From: Coriobacteriia bacterium
GTDB lineage: Bacteria > Actinomycetota > Coriobacteriia > Anaerosomatales > Anaerosomataceae
Direction of reading: 5' to 3'
Assembly: GCA_016938395.1 (NCBI GenBank)
Contig: JAFGUS010000026.1
Span: 1 to 9,877, forward strand
Length of the DNA stretch: 9,877 nucleotides
Each line of letters opens with the position of its first letter. Position 1 is the stretch's first letter. Position numbers and translations under genes: made by a program. Of the stretch, positions 1 to 7,048 are shown piece after piece. The notes below the pieces were generated by a model. The model saw only the letters and a list, made by a program, of their open reading frames with translations, was not told where the DNA came from and did not search any database.

Positions 1-135
1 GCGATGCGCGAGGTCGCCTCGGTCGCCCAGCAGACGGCCGCCGGCAGCAAGCAGGTGGCGAGCGCCGCCGAGCAGCTCTCGGCCATCGCGCGCGAGTCGA
101 GCCAGGTCGGAGCCGCATTCCGCATCGTCAGCTGA
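1..135 (+). CDS. Methyl-accepting chemotaxis protein, C-terminal fragment
   Basis: The 5' end lies outside the window. Frame 1 reads 44 residues to a TGA at 133-135. The peptide has the Ala/Gln/Ser-rich heptad pattern of the cytoplasmic coiled coil of a chemoreceptor (AMREVASVAQQTAAGSKQ, then AAEQLSAIARESSQ) and ends in AFRIVS. Such C-terminal helices carry methylation sites and pack as four-helix bundles that control the CheA kinase. No NWETF-type CheR/CheB docking pentapeptide is at the end. It sits 32 bp before cheA, which supports the assignment. Sensor domain, membrane segments and ligand cannot be judged from this fragment. A soluble receptor or a Frz/Wsp-type receptor is equally possible. 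Confidence 0.8.
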   Translation, partial: AMREVASVAQQTAAGSKQVASAAEQLSAIARESSQVGAAFRIVS

Positions 136-167
136 GAGTCCGCGTCGCGGGCTGAAGGAGAGACGGC

Positions 168-2519
168 ATGGTCGAGTTCGACCGCTCGGCGTTCATCGCG
201 AAGTTTCAGGAGGAGGCGACCGACCTCCTCCAGCGCCTGAACGAGGGCATCATCAACCTTGAGGCCGACCCGGCTGGCCGCCCTCTCATCGACCAGTGGC
301 TCCGCGATGCGCACACGCTCAAGGGCTCCTCGCGCATGGTGGGCCTCATGGAAATCTCGGACATCGCGCACCGGATGGAAGACATCATGGTGCGGGTCCG
401 GGACGGCGAGATCGCCTACACGTCCGACATGAGCGACACGTTCTTCGAGGCGCTCGACACCGTCGTGTTCCTCTCCGAGCACGCCGGTAAGCCGAGTGCC
501 GACGACATCGACTTGGAAGGCGTGACGGAGCGCCTCGTTGCACTCGCGTCGGAGGGCGGATCGACGGCTCCGGCCGACGCGCCGGCCGCATCGGAGCCTG
601 CGGCTCCTGCGCCTGCGACGAAGACGCGGGCAACCAGGAAGAAGCCGGCTGCGGCGGCACCCGCGTCGGAGGATGCCGCGGAGGACACCGGCACCGACGA
701 TGATGGCGAGACTGCGGCGTCCCGCGCCACCGGCGACGGACCGCAGCGTGCGCAGCGCGAGGACACGCTCACCTCCAAGACGCAGGCGACGGTCCGCATC
801 CGCACGACGCAGGTGGACCGGCTGCTCAACCTCGTGAGCGAGGTCGTCATCTCGCAGATCAAGGCCGAGCAACGCGTGCGCGATCTGCGGGCGGTCACCT
901 CGCTCGGCAGCGACGTCCAGAACCTCTGGGGACGTCTCCGGGCGGTGCTCGGCGTGCTCCCGCCCGAGGAACAGGGGTCCTTCGCCGAAGATCTGCGGCT
1001 GCTCGACGACCTGCTGAGCGAGCAGCGTCGGACGCTCGCCGGCCTTTCCAAGGAGTACGCCGAGGACATGTCGCGCACGTCCACCGTGGTCGCCGATCTG
1101 CAGGAGCAGGCGATGGAGCTGCGCATGCTCCCGGTGAGCACCGTGTTCAACACCTTCCCGAGGGCCATGCGTGATCTCGCGCGCCAGTACAAGAAGGATG
1201 TCGACCTCGTGATCGAGGGTGGCGACACCGAGCTCGACAAGAAGGTCCTCGAGGAGATCAACGACCCGCTCATCCACATCATGCGTAACGCGGTGGACCA
1301 CGGTATCGAGCCCGCGGAAGAGCGCCTCGCCAAGGGCAAGCCTGCCAAGGGGACCATCAAGCTCGAGGCCCGCCAGGAGGGCGACCACATCGTCATCATC
1401 ATCACCGATGACGGTGCGGGCATCGATCCGGACAAGGTGAGGGCGGCCGCGATCCGCAAGGGCTACATCACGGAGTCCGAGGCGAAGTCGCTCTCGGACC
1501 GTGAGGCGCGGTACCTCATCTTCGAAAAGGGCTTCTCCACCGCTGCGATCATCACCGAACTCTCGGGTCGCGGCGTGGGCATGGACGTGGTCCGCGAGTT
1601 CGTCGTCGAGCGGCTCAAAGGCTCGCTCGATGTCGAGTCAGAACTCGGCAAAGGAAGCTCGTTCAGGCTGACGATCCCGCTCACGCTGGCGATCATTCGT
1701 GCGCTGCTGCTGCGGGTGAGCGGTCAGACGTTCGCGCTGCCCACCTCCTCGATCGAGGAGACACTGCGGGTCGAGCCTGGCGAGGTCATCAAGGTGGAGG
1801 GCCGCGAGGTCATCCGCCGGCAGAAGCGCACCGTCCCGCTCGTGCCGCTGCGCGATATCCTCGGCCTTGAGGCCACCGACGGCGCCGAGGCGAAGATCCC
1901 GATCGCTACGCTCGGCTTCTCCGGACACCGGCTCGGACTGATCGTGGACGCGTTCGTGGGGGAGCAGCAGATCGTCATCAAGACGCTCGGCTCGCACCTT
2001 AAGCGCGTGGATAACGTCGCGGGTGTGACGATCCTCGGCGCGGGGGAGGTCGTGCCCATCCTGAACGTGCCCGACCTCATGGCCAACGGTCGGCAGATGA
2101 CCGGCATGCGGCAGCGCAGAGGTGCCGGGGCCAAAGAGAAGGACAGCGGTCCGCGCCGGGTGCTCATCTGCGAGGACTCGTTCACCACCCGTGAGCTTGA
2201 GCGCTCCATTTTCGAAGCGGCCGGCTATGTGGTGGAAACGGCCACCGATGGTGCGCAGGGCCTGGCGAAACTCCGTGAGGGTCTCAATCCCGACGCGGTC
2301 GTGACCGACGTGCAGATGCCCAACATGACCGGCTTCGAACTCACGCGGGCGATCAAGGCGGACGATCTGCTCTCGGCCATCCCGGTCATCATCGTCACCT
2401 CGCTCGAGCGCGACGAAGAGAAGGCCGAGGGCATCGATGCCGGTGCGGACGCGTACATCACCAAGTCGGTGTTCAACCAGGACACGCTGCTCGACACGGT
2501 CGAGCGTCTCATCAGCTAA
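168..2519 (+). CDS. cheA: Hybrid chemotaxis histidine kinase CheA with C-terminal receiver domain
   Basis: This 783-residue kinase takes signals from chemoreceptors and passes phosphate to response regulators. Domains in order: HPt (about 1-120) with phospho-acceptor His49 in AHTLKGSS; an Ala/Pro-rich linker (about 125-205) where the P2 domain would be; dimerisation helices (about 208-318); HATPase (about 320-505) with the N box around Asn374 (HIMRNAVDHG), DDGAGI at 414-419, FEKGFST and GRGVGMD at 467-473; a CheW-like coupling domain (about 506-650); and a receiver domain (663-783) with acceptor Asp714 in VTDVQMP. The start is ATG, with AAGGAG at 155-160 seven bases upstream. The dimerisation region looks longer than in E. 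coli CheA, as I recall for FrzE/Wsp/Pil-type kinases. Lack of P2 plus a fused receiver suggests an alternative-function or FrzE-like pathway rather than classic CheA-CheY. The family call is firm; the output (flagella, pili or other) is unknown. Confidence 0.95.
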   Translation: MVEFDRSAFIAKFQEEATDLLQRLNEGIINLEADPAGRPLIDQWLRDAHTLKGSSRMVGLMEISDIAHRMEDIMVRVRDGEIAYTSDMSDTFFEALDTVVFLSEHAGKPSADDIDLEGVTERLVALASEGGSTAPADAPAASEPAAPAPATKTRATRKKPAAAAPASEDAAEDTGTDDDGETAASRATGDGPQRAQREDTLTSKTQATVRIRTTQVDRLLNLVSEVVISQIKAEQRVRDLRAVTSLGSDVQNLWGRLRAVLGVLPPEEQGSFAEDLRLLDDLLSEQRRTLAGLSKEYAEDMSRTSTVVADLQEQAMELRMLPVSTVFNTFPRAMRDLARQYKKDVDLVIEGGDTELDKKVLEEINDPLIHIMRNAVDHGIEPAEERLAKGKPAKGTIKLEARQEGDHIVIIITDDGAGIDPDKVRAAAIRKGYITESEAKSLSDREARYLIFEKGFSTAAIITELSGRGVGMDVVREFVVERLKGSLDVESELGKGSSFRLTIPLTLAIIRALLLRVSGQTFALPTSSIEETLRVEPGEVIKVEGREVIRRQKRTVPLVPLRDILGLEATDGAEAKIPIATLGFSGHRLGLIVDAFVGEQQIVIKTLGSHLKRVDNVAGVTILGAGEVVPILNVPDLMANGRQMTGMRQRRGAGAKEKDSGPRRVLICEDSFTTRELERSIFEAAGYVVETATDGAQGLAKLREGLNPDAVVTDVQMPNMTGFELTRAIKADDLLSAIPVIIVTSLERDEEKAEGIDAGADAYITKSVFNQDTLLDTVERLIS

Positions 2520-2540
2520 AGGGTGCGGGAACGGGGTCGC

Positions 2541-3596
2541 GTGACTGAAAGCGGGAAGATCCGTGTCCTGATCGCCGATGACTCGCTCGTGGCGCGCGAG
2601 ATGCTCGCCCAGATCCTCGCAAGCGACGAGTCCATCGAGGTCGTCGGCATGGCCAAGGACGGCAAAGAGGCTGTCGAGGCTGTCGCGCGCCTACGGCCCG
2701 ATCTGGTCACCATGGACATCCACATGCCCGTGATGGACGGGCTCGAGGCCACCGAGAAGATCATGGCGTACACGCCCACGCCGATCCTCGTCGTGTCGTC
2801 ATCGGTCTACGGCGAGGGCATGGGCAGGGCGTTCGACGCCCTCGCGATCGGCGCGCTCGAGGTGATCAAGAAGCCCGAGCCCAAGGAGTGGGCCGCGCTC
2901 GAGAGCATCGGGCGCGATGTCATCCGCAAGGTGAAGATCCTGTCGCGGGTCAGGGTCATCACGCACATAAGAGGCCGCCACAGTCCTGCCCACGGGCGCG
3001 ACGTCGTCGAGCGCAGAGGTGGACCGGCGGGCCGCGTGTCGCTCGTGGCTATCGGCTCGTCGACCGGCGGGCCGTCTGCGCTGCTCAACGTGCTCGGTCG
3101 GCTCAAGGCCGACTTCCCGACGCCCGTGGTGATCGCCCAGCACATCGCCGACGGCTTCGTGCCGGGACTCGCCGGATGGCTCGATGCGGGCTGCAAGATG
3201 AAGGTCGTGGCCGCCGAGGACGGCGCTGAGGTGGAGCCCGGTGTCGCGTATCTGGCCGCCACGGGCAGCAACATGGAGGTCGACGGTCGCACGGTACGGT
3301 TCACGCAGCCGAAGAGCGGCCAGCTGTATGTCCCCTCGGCCGACACGCTGTTCGAGTCGGTGGCGCGTGGCTACGCTCGCAACGCCGCCGGGGTCTTGCT
3401 CACCGGCATGGGCGCCGACGGTGCAAAGGGGCTGAAGACGCTCTACGACCGAGGGGCCCCCACCATCGCGCAGGACGAAGAGACGTCGACGGTCTGGGGC
3501 ATGCCCAAGGCCGCCATCGACATCGGTGCCGCGGGCAAGGTGCTGGCGGTACACGATATCGCCGAGGAGCTCGAGAGACTGGTGGCTGCGGTGTAG
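2541..3596 (+). CDS. cheB: Chemotaxis protein-glutamate methylesterase/glutaminase CheB
   Basis: CheB removes methyl groups from receptor glutamates (and deamidates glutamines) to reset receptor signalling; its receiver domain is phosphorylated by CheA. With the GTG at 2541 the protein has 351 residues, the usual size. The receiver (about 1-120) has the acidic pair Asp13-Asp14, acceptor Asp59 (LVTMDIHMPVMDG) and Lys110. A linker (about 121-165) leads to the esterase domain, with catalytic Ser174 in IGSSTGG, His201 in IAQHI and Asp293 in GMGADG. An in-frame GTG at 2523 would add six residues but has its only SD-like bases (AAAGG) directly abutting it. The 2541 start has GCGGGA and GGGG a few bases upstream, so I prefer it. 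It begins 21 bp after cheA and is probably cotranscribed with it. No cheR is in view. Confidence 0.93.
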   Translation: MTESGKIRVLIADDSLVAREMLAQILASDESIEVVGMAKDGKEAVEAVARLRPDLVTMDIHMPVMDGLEATEKIMAYTPTPILVVSSSVYGEGMGRAFDALAIGALEVIKKPEPKEWAALESIGRDVIRKVKILSRVRVITHIRGRHSPAHGRDVVERRGGPAGRVSLVAIGSSTGGPSALLNVLGRLKADFPTPVVIAQHIADGFVPGLAGWLDAGCKMKVVAAEDGAEVEPGVAYLAATGSNMEVDGRTVRFTQPKSGQLYVPSADTLFESVARGYARNAAGVLLTGMGADGAKGLKTLYDRGAPTIAQDEETSTVWGMPKAAIDIGAAGKVLAVHDIAEELERLVAAV

Positions 3597-3627
3597 CGGG
3601 GCTCCCGAGCCGCTATACTCACTTCCA
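3591..3627 (+). promoter_or_regulatory. Candidate leaderless promoter of murI
   Basis: TATACT at 3614-3619 is a strong -10 box. Its last base is 7 nt before the A of the murI ATG at 3627, so transcription should start at or next to that A. No Shine-Dalgarno sequence is visible in the 30 bp between cheB and murI, which fits a leaderless mRNA, a common arrangement in Actinobacteria. The -35 region 17 bp upstream (GTGTAG, 3591-3596) is poor. A short inverted repeat GGCTC-CC-GAGCC (3600-3611) lies in the spacer and may be chance. The start site itself is inferred. Confidence 0.6.
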
Positions 3628-4550
3628 TGCGCGAACTTCCCATCGGCATCTTCGATTCCGGACTCGGCGGCCTCACGGTGGTCGGCGAGATCGCCTCCGC
3701 ACTGCCGGATGAGAGCATCCTGTACCTCGGTGACACCGCCCGTTGTCCGTACGGTCCGCGGACGCCCGACGAGGTCCGGCGTTTCGTGCTCCAGATCGGC
3801 GCTTGGCTCACCGAGCGGCAGGTCAAGCTCATCGTGATCGCGTGCAACACGGCGAGCGCGGCCGGGCTCGCACTCGCGCAGCGTACCTTCGATGTTCCGG
3901 TGATCGGGGTCGTTGAGCCCGGAGCGCGAGCTGCGGTCAAGGCCACCGTCAACCGGCGGGTCGGTGTCATCGGCACGGTGGGCACGATCAACTCGGGTGC
4001 TTACAGCACCGCGGTACGCGCCATCGATGCAGGAGTGACCGTGTACTCGACGCCGGCGCCGCGCTTCGTCGATCTCGTCGAGCAGGGGCTGCGCATGGGC
4101 GGTGGCACGCTCGAGGAGTGGCTGTCGCACATGACGCAGGTGTTCATCCGGCCCTCGTTCTACGAGATGGCGCGCGACTATCTTGATCCGCTCAAGCGCA
4201 ACGGTATCGACACCCTCGTGCTGGGCTGCACCCACTTCCCACTGCTCGCGCCCGCCATCCAGCAGGTGGTGGGGCCGCGCGTGCGGCTCATCTCCTCGGC
4301 TGAGGAGACCGCGCGTGAGGTGGCCGACACCCTCGCCGCCCGCGCGCATCTGGCGCCGGCCGGCCGGCGGCGCACCGAGACGTACGCGACCACCGGCGAT
4401 GCCGCCGAGTTCGGCTCACTTGGCGCCCGCGTCCTCGGCCGCCCACTGGCCGAGGTGCTCCACGTGTCGCTGGCCGAGCTCGAAGCGCTCGGTGGGGCGG
4501 TCACCGCGAGCGATGGGTCCGAGGTTGATGCCGCCGGGGCGAACTCGTGA
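3627..4550 (+). CDS. murI: Glutamate racemase
   Basis: MurI interconverts L- and D-glutamate in the cytoplasm, supplying D-Glu for the peptidoglycan stem peptide. The 307-residue product has the family signatures: IGIFDSGLGGLTV with Asp10-Ser11, YLGDTARCPYG (33-43), the first catalytic cysteine Cys73 in ACNTAS, and the second, Cys201, in LGCTHFPLL with His203. Both acid/base cysteines are present, so it should be active. It is longer than the common 255-275 residues. The extra length lies between the VDLVEQGL segment and YLDPLKRNGIDT (about residues 157-182) and in a hydrophilic C-terminal tail (about 290-307). It is the first gene of the murI, hydrolase, rph, rdgB block; its TGA (4548-4550) overlaps the next start. 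Translation probably begins on a leaderless message. Confidence 0.96.
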   Translation: MRELPIGIFDSGLGGLTVVGEIASALPDESILYLGDTARCPYGPRTPDEVRRFVLQIGAWLTERQVKLIVIACNTASAAGLALAQRTFDVPVIGVVEPGARAAVKATVNRRVGVIGTVGTINSGAYSTAVRAIDAGVTVYSTPAPRFVDLVEQGLRMGGGTLEEWLSHMTQVFIRPSFYEMARDYLDPLKRNGIDTLVLGCTHFPLLAPAIQQVVGPRVRLISSAEETAREVADTLAARAHLAPAGRRRTETYATTGDAAEFGSLGARVLGRPLAEVLHVSLAELEALGGAVTASDGSEVDAAGANS

Positions 4551-5299
4551 TGCGCCTCGCGGTGCTCGGCTCGTCCGCGTCGTATCCGGACGCGGGACGG
4601 GCATGCGCCGGGTATCTGCTCGAGGCCGGCTCCACGCGGGTGCTCATGGACTGCGGCAACGGCGTGCTCTCCAACCTCGGCAGGGTGATGGATCCCACGC
4701 ACCTCAACGCCGTGGTGATCACGCACGCGCACGTGGACCACTTCGCCGATCTCTACGCGCTTCAGGCCGCGCTGAGGTACGCCCCCGACGGGCCTACCGC
4801 GCCGCTCCCGCTCCACCTGCCTGACGGGCTGTTCGAGCGCATCGGCGCGGTGCTCACCGAGCATGGGGCACGCGAGCTCGCCGAGGCGTTCGACGTGAGG
4901 CCGCTCGCGGCGGGTGTTGGGTTCACCGTCGGCGATGTGCGGATCACGCCCGTGCCGGTCGACCATGTGGACCCCACCTACGCGCTCGTGGCCGAGAGCG
5001 GCTCCGCGAGGCTCTGCTACACCTCGGATACTCGCACGGGATCGGCGGTTCTGGCCGCGGCTCGCGGAGCATCCGTGCTGCTTGCCGAGGCGACGCTGCC
5101 GCCCGCGTTCGAGAACCGGGCACCGCACATGACGCCCGGCCAAGCCGCCGACCTCGCCACCGAAGCTGGTGCATCGACCCTCGTGCTCACACACCTCTGG
5201 CCGACGGTGGACCGTGCCGAGGCCGGCCGCATCGCGCGCGAGCGGTTCAGCGGCCGTGTTATCGTGGCCGATGAGCTCACGAGTATCACCGTCGACTGA
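4550..5299 (+). CDS. Metallo-beta-lactamase-fold hydrolase, Rv1339-like cyclic nucleotide phosphodiesterase
   Basis: A 249-residue protein with the RNase Z/PDE-like metallo-beta-lactamase fold. Likely metal ligands are His59, His61, Asp63 and His64 (THAHVDH), His139 (PVDHVDPTYA), Asp160 (YTSDT) and His215 (LTHLWP); HMTPGQAADLA (193-203) is typical of the subgroup. The order murI, this gene, rph, rdgB matches M. tuberculosis Rv1338 to Rv1341, where Rv1339 has been reported as an atypical cAMP phosphodiesterase, so the same role is inferred here. An RNase Z-like tRNA 3' endonuclease is the main alternative; I cannot see the long exosite arm expected for that enzyme. ATG 4550 overlaps the murI stop by one base; a GTG at 4547 is also possible, with GGGG at 4536-4539 seven bases before it. 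Confidence 0.85.
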   Translation: MRLAVLGSSASYPDAGRACAGYLLEAGSTRVLMDCGNGVLSNLGRVMDPTHLNAVVITHAHVDHFADLYALQAALRYAPDGPTAPLPLHLPDGLFERIGAVLTEHGARELAEAFDVRPLAAGVGFTVGDVRITPVPVDHVDPTYALVAESGSARLCYTSDTRTGSAVLAAARGASVLLAEATLPPAFENRAPHMTPGQAADLATEAGASTLVLTHLWPTVDRAEAGRIARERFSGRVIVADELTSITVD

Positions 5300-5300
5300 C

Positions 5301-5306
5301 AGGAGG
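5301..5306 (+). promoter_or_regulatory. Strong ribosome binding site of rph
   Basis: AGGAGG lies directly after the stop of the upstream hydrolase gene and 6 bases before ATG 5313. It fixes the rph start against a much longer open frame that runs back into the upstream gene. Confidence 0.85.
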
Positions 5307-5312
5307 CCCGCG

Positions 5313-6062
5313 ATGGACCGTTCGGGAGGCCGCGGGACCGGCGAGATGCGGCCGGTCACCATCACGCGCCGCTATCTCAAGCACGCGCATGGCTCGTGCC
5401 TGTTCGAGCTCGGCGACACCAAGGTGCTCTGCGCCGCCATGTTCTCTGACACCATCGCCGGCTGGCGGCGGGGGAGCGGGCTCGGCTGGGTCACCGCCGA
5501 GTACTCTCTGCTGCCTGCCTCCACGCACACGCGTACGCGTCGCGAAGTGACTGCTGGTTCGCCGAGCGGCCGCACCCACGAGATCCAGCGCCTTATCGGG
5601 AGGTCGCTGCGCTCGGTGGTGGATATGGGCGGCATGGGCGGGGAGTTCACGCTCAACATCGACTGCGACGTCATCCAGGCCGACGGTGGCACGCGCACCG
5701 CGGCCATCACCGGCGCGTTCATCGCGATGAGCGACGCGTTTGCGATGTGGCGCACGGCGGGCCGTATCGCCGAGAGCCCCGTCATCGATCACGTTGCGGC
5801 AACCTCAGTCGGCCTCGTGGACGGCGTGATGTGCCTCGATCTCGACTACGCGGAGGACTCGGCGGCTGAGGTGGACATGAACGTCGTCTGCGACGGGCGC
5901 GGCCGCTTCATCGAGGTGCAGGGCACCGGTGAGCGCACGCCGTTCGATCGCGAGCGGCTCGACGCGATGCTGGACCTTGCGGCCGCAGGCGCCACGCGTC
6001 TGGTGGACATCCAGCGCCGCATACTGGCCGAGGACATCGAGGTCTTCAGTGAGCGTGCCTGA
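5313..6062 (+). CDS. rph: Ribonuclease PH
   Basis: A phosphate-dependent 3'-5' exoribonuclease that trims tRNA precursor 3' ends and other RNAs, working as a ring hexamer. The 249-residue product has the single RNase PH fold with GEMRPVTI near the N-terminus, GWRRGSGLGWVTAEY (50-64), the phosphate-binding arginine region THTRTRRE (71-78), GRTHEIQRLIGRSLR (86-100), DCDVIQADGGTRTA (117-130, with Gly126-Thr127-Arg128) and LDLDYAEDSAAEVDMN (175-190), which holds the catalytic acidic residues. The N-terminal motif reads RSGGR where most family members have R-x-DGR. The start is fixed by AGGAGG at 5301-5306. It begins 13 bp after the hydrolase gene and overlaps rdgB by 14 bp, so coupled translation is likely. 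Confidence 0.96.
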   Translation: MDRSGGRGTGEMRPVTITRRYLKHAHGSCLFELGDTKVLCAAMFSDTIAGWRRGSGLGWVTAEYSLLPASTHTRTRREVTAGSPSGRTHEIQRLIGRSLRSVVDMGGMGGEFTLNIDCDVIQADGGTRTAAITGAFIAMSDAFAMWRTAGRIAESPVIDHVAATSVGLVDGVMCLDLDYAEDSAAEVDMNVVCDGRGRFIEVQGTGERTPFDRERLDAMLDLAAAGATRLVDIQRRILAEDIEVFSERA

Positions 6063-6657
6063 GCCCCGTCGTGTGATCGTCGCCACGGCCAACCTCGGCA
6101 AGCTCACCGAGATCCGCTCGGCGCTCGACTTCGAGGGCTGGGAGTTCGTCACCGCCGCCGATCTCGAGCGCGAGCCGCTCGAAGTGGAGGAGACCGGTGA
6201 CACCTTCGAGGCCAATGCGCGGCTCAAGGCGCACGCCTACCGCGACGCATTCGGACTAGCGGCGCTTGCCGACGACAGCGGCCTGGAGGTCGACGCGCTC
6301 GGCGGGGTGCCGGGGGTGTATTCGTCGCGGTACGCGGGGCCCGCCGCCACCGACACAGACAACAACGTGAAGCTGCTCGAAGCGCTCGCCGACGTGCCGC
6401 CGGCCGCTCGCACCGCACGCTTCCGGAGCGTGATCGTGCTCGTGGATGAAGACGGCTCCGAGACGGTCGCAGCAGGCGCGTGCGAGGGCGAGATCGGCTT
6501 CGAGCCGCGGGGGTGCGGTGGCTTCGGCTACGACCCGCTGTTCCTTCCAGGCGCGACGCCGGGTCGCGCCATGGCAGAGCTCGCACTGGCCGAGAAGAAC
6601 GCCATCAGCCATCGAGGAGCGGCGCTCCGCGCACTGCGGGACCTGCTCGGCGGGTAG
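6049..6657 (+). CDS. rdgB: XTP/dITP diphosphatase (non-canonical purine NTP pyrophosphatase)
   Basis: Hydrolyses XTP, ITP and dITP to monophosphates plus PPi, keeping deaminated purines out of nucleic acids. The 202-residue product is of usual length and carries VIVATANLGKLTEI (9-22, with Asn15 and Lys18), ETGDTFEANARLKA (48-61), ADDSGLEVDALGG (74-86, with Asp75-Asp76), GVYSSRYAG (89-97), GFGYDPLF (158-165) and AEKNAISHRGAA (181-192). These are the substrate and metal-binding motifs of the HAM1/RdgB family. The GTG start at 6049 has GAGG at 6039-6042 six bases upstream and lies inside the end of rph; a second GTG at 6055 would shorten the protein by two residues. It is the last gene of the murI block. 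Confidence 0.95.
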   Translation: MSVPEPRRVIVATANLGKLTEIRSALDFEGWEFVTAADLEREPLEVEETGDTFEANARLKAHAYRDAFGLAALADDSGLEVDALGGVPGVYSSRYAGPAATDTDNNVKLLEALADVPPAARTARFRSVIVLVDEDGSETVAAGACEGEIGFEPRGCGGFGYDPLFLPGATPGRAMAELALAEKNAISHRGAALRALRDLLGG

Positions 6658-6670
6658 CGGTGCGTTCACG

Positions 6671-6696
6671 GGTTGCGCCCGGCTCAGCCGGCGACC
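6671..6696 (+). terminator. Possible hairpin terminator after rdgB
   Basis: GGTTGC and CGGCT can pair with AGCCG and GCGACC, leaving a small bulge and a one- to few-base loop, 13 bp after the rdgB stop. No T-run follows, so termination is uncertain; position between two transcription units is the main support. Confidence 0.3.
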
Positions 6697-6718
6697 GTTC
6701 GCATGCGGCCCTGGCCAT

Positions 6719-6747
6719 TTGCTCGTGTCTCGCACCCCGCCTATACT
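6719..6747 (+). promoter_or_regulatory. Promoter of tRNA-Pro/tRNA-Gly
   Basis: TTGCTC (6719-6724), a 17-bp spacer and TATACT (6742-6747). The predicted start near 6754 leaves a leader of about 45 nt before tRNA-Pro. The -10 hexamer is identical to that of murI. Confidence 0.65.
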
Positions 6748-6755
6748 GGTCGGTG

Positions 6756-6791
6756 CTCTCGAGCAGAGGTCCCGAGAGGGTCTCACTCGGG
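6756..6791 (+). other. Two mutually exclusive hairpins in the tRNA-Pro leader
   Basis: CTCTCG (6756-6761) can pair with CGAGAG (6773-6778), while CCCGAG (6771-6776) can pair with CTCGGG (6786-6791). The two 6-bp stems share 6773-6776, so only one can form at a time. They lie in the predicted leader just before tRNA-Pro. No role is established. Confidence 0.3.
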
Positions 6792-6799
6792 TTCGAGGT

Positions 6800-6876
6800 C
6801 GGGCCGTAGCGCAGCTTGGTAGCGCATCTGCTTTGGGAGCAGAGGGTCGTGGGTTCGAATCCCGCCGGCCCGACCA
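6800..6876 (+). tRNA. tRNA-Pro (anticodon TGG)
   Basis: A 77-nt cloverleaf with encoded CCA. The acceptor stem CGGGCCG pairs fully with CGGCCCG, and the discriminator is A. The anticodon stem TCTGC/GCAGA closes the loop TTTGGGA, giving UGG. The T arm has the standard TTCGAAT loop. It is followed by tRNA-Gly after only 3 nt, so both come from one precursor. Confidence 0.95.
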
Positions 6877-6879
6877 TAT

Positions 6880-6955
6880 GCGGCGGTAGTTCAATTGGTA
6901 GAGCATCAGCCTTCCAAGCTGATTGTTGCGGGTTCGAGTCCCGTCCGCCGCTCCA
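6880..6955 (+). tRNA. tRNA-Gly (anticodon TCC)
   Basis: A 76-nt cloverleaf with encoded CCA. The acceptor stem GCGGCGG/CCGCCGC is perfect, and the discriminator is T. The anticodon stem TCAGC/GCTGA closes the loop CTTCCAA, giving UCC for GGA/GGG codons. It shares the promoter at 6719-6747 with tRNA-Pro. Confidence 0.95.
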
Positions 6956-6987
6956 GAGTCGACCTCGGCGCGCCCCGTGCGTGCCGA

Positions 6988-7017
6988 TTGACAACGTAGG
7001 GCGCCCGAGGGTACCGT
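6988..7017 (+). promoter_or_regulatory. Promoter of tRNA-Arg/tRNA-His
   Basis: A perfect TTGACA (6988-6993), an 18-bp spacer and a weak TACCGT (7012-7017). The predicted start near 7024 leaves about 25 nt before tRNA-Arg. The spacer holds the palindrome GGGCGCCC. This separates the Arg/His pair from the Pro/Gly unit, though read-through is possible. Confidence 0.6.
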
Positions 7018-7048
7018 TCTCACTCGGCACTCGGAGGCGCTCGAGCAT

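Noticed and set aside
2799..4349. 516-codon minus-strand frame, and a similar one at 4178-5365.
   Set aside because: Antisense shadows of cheB, murI and the hydrolase gene, with low-complexity composition and no family motifs.
5169..5312. Upstream extension of the rph reading frame.
   Set aside because: It overlaps the end of the hydrolase gene in another frame, has no conserved residues, and AGGAGG at 5301-5306 marks ATG 5313 as the start.
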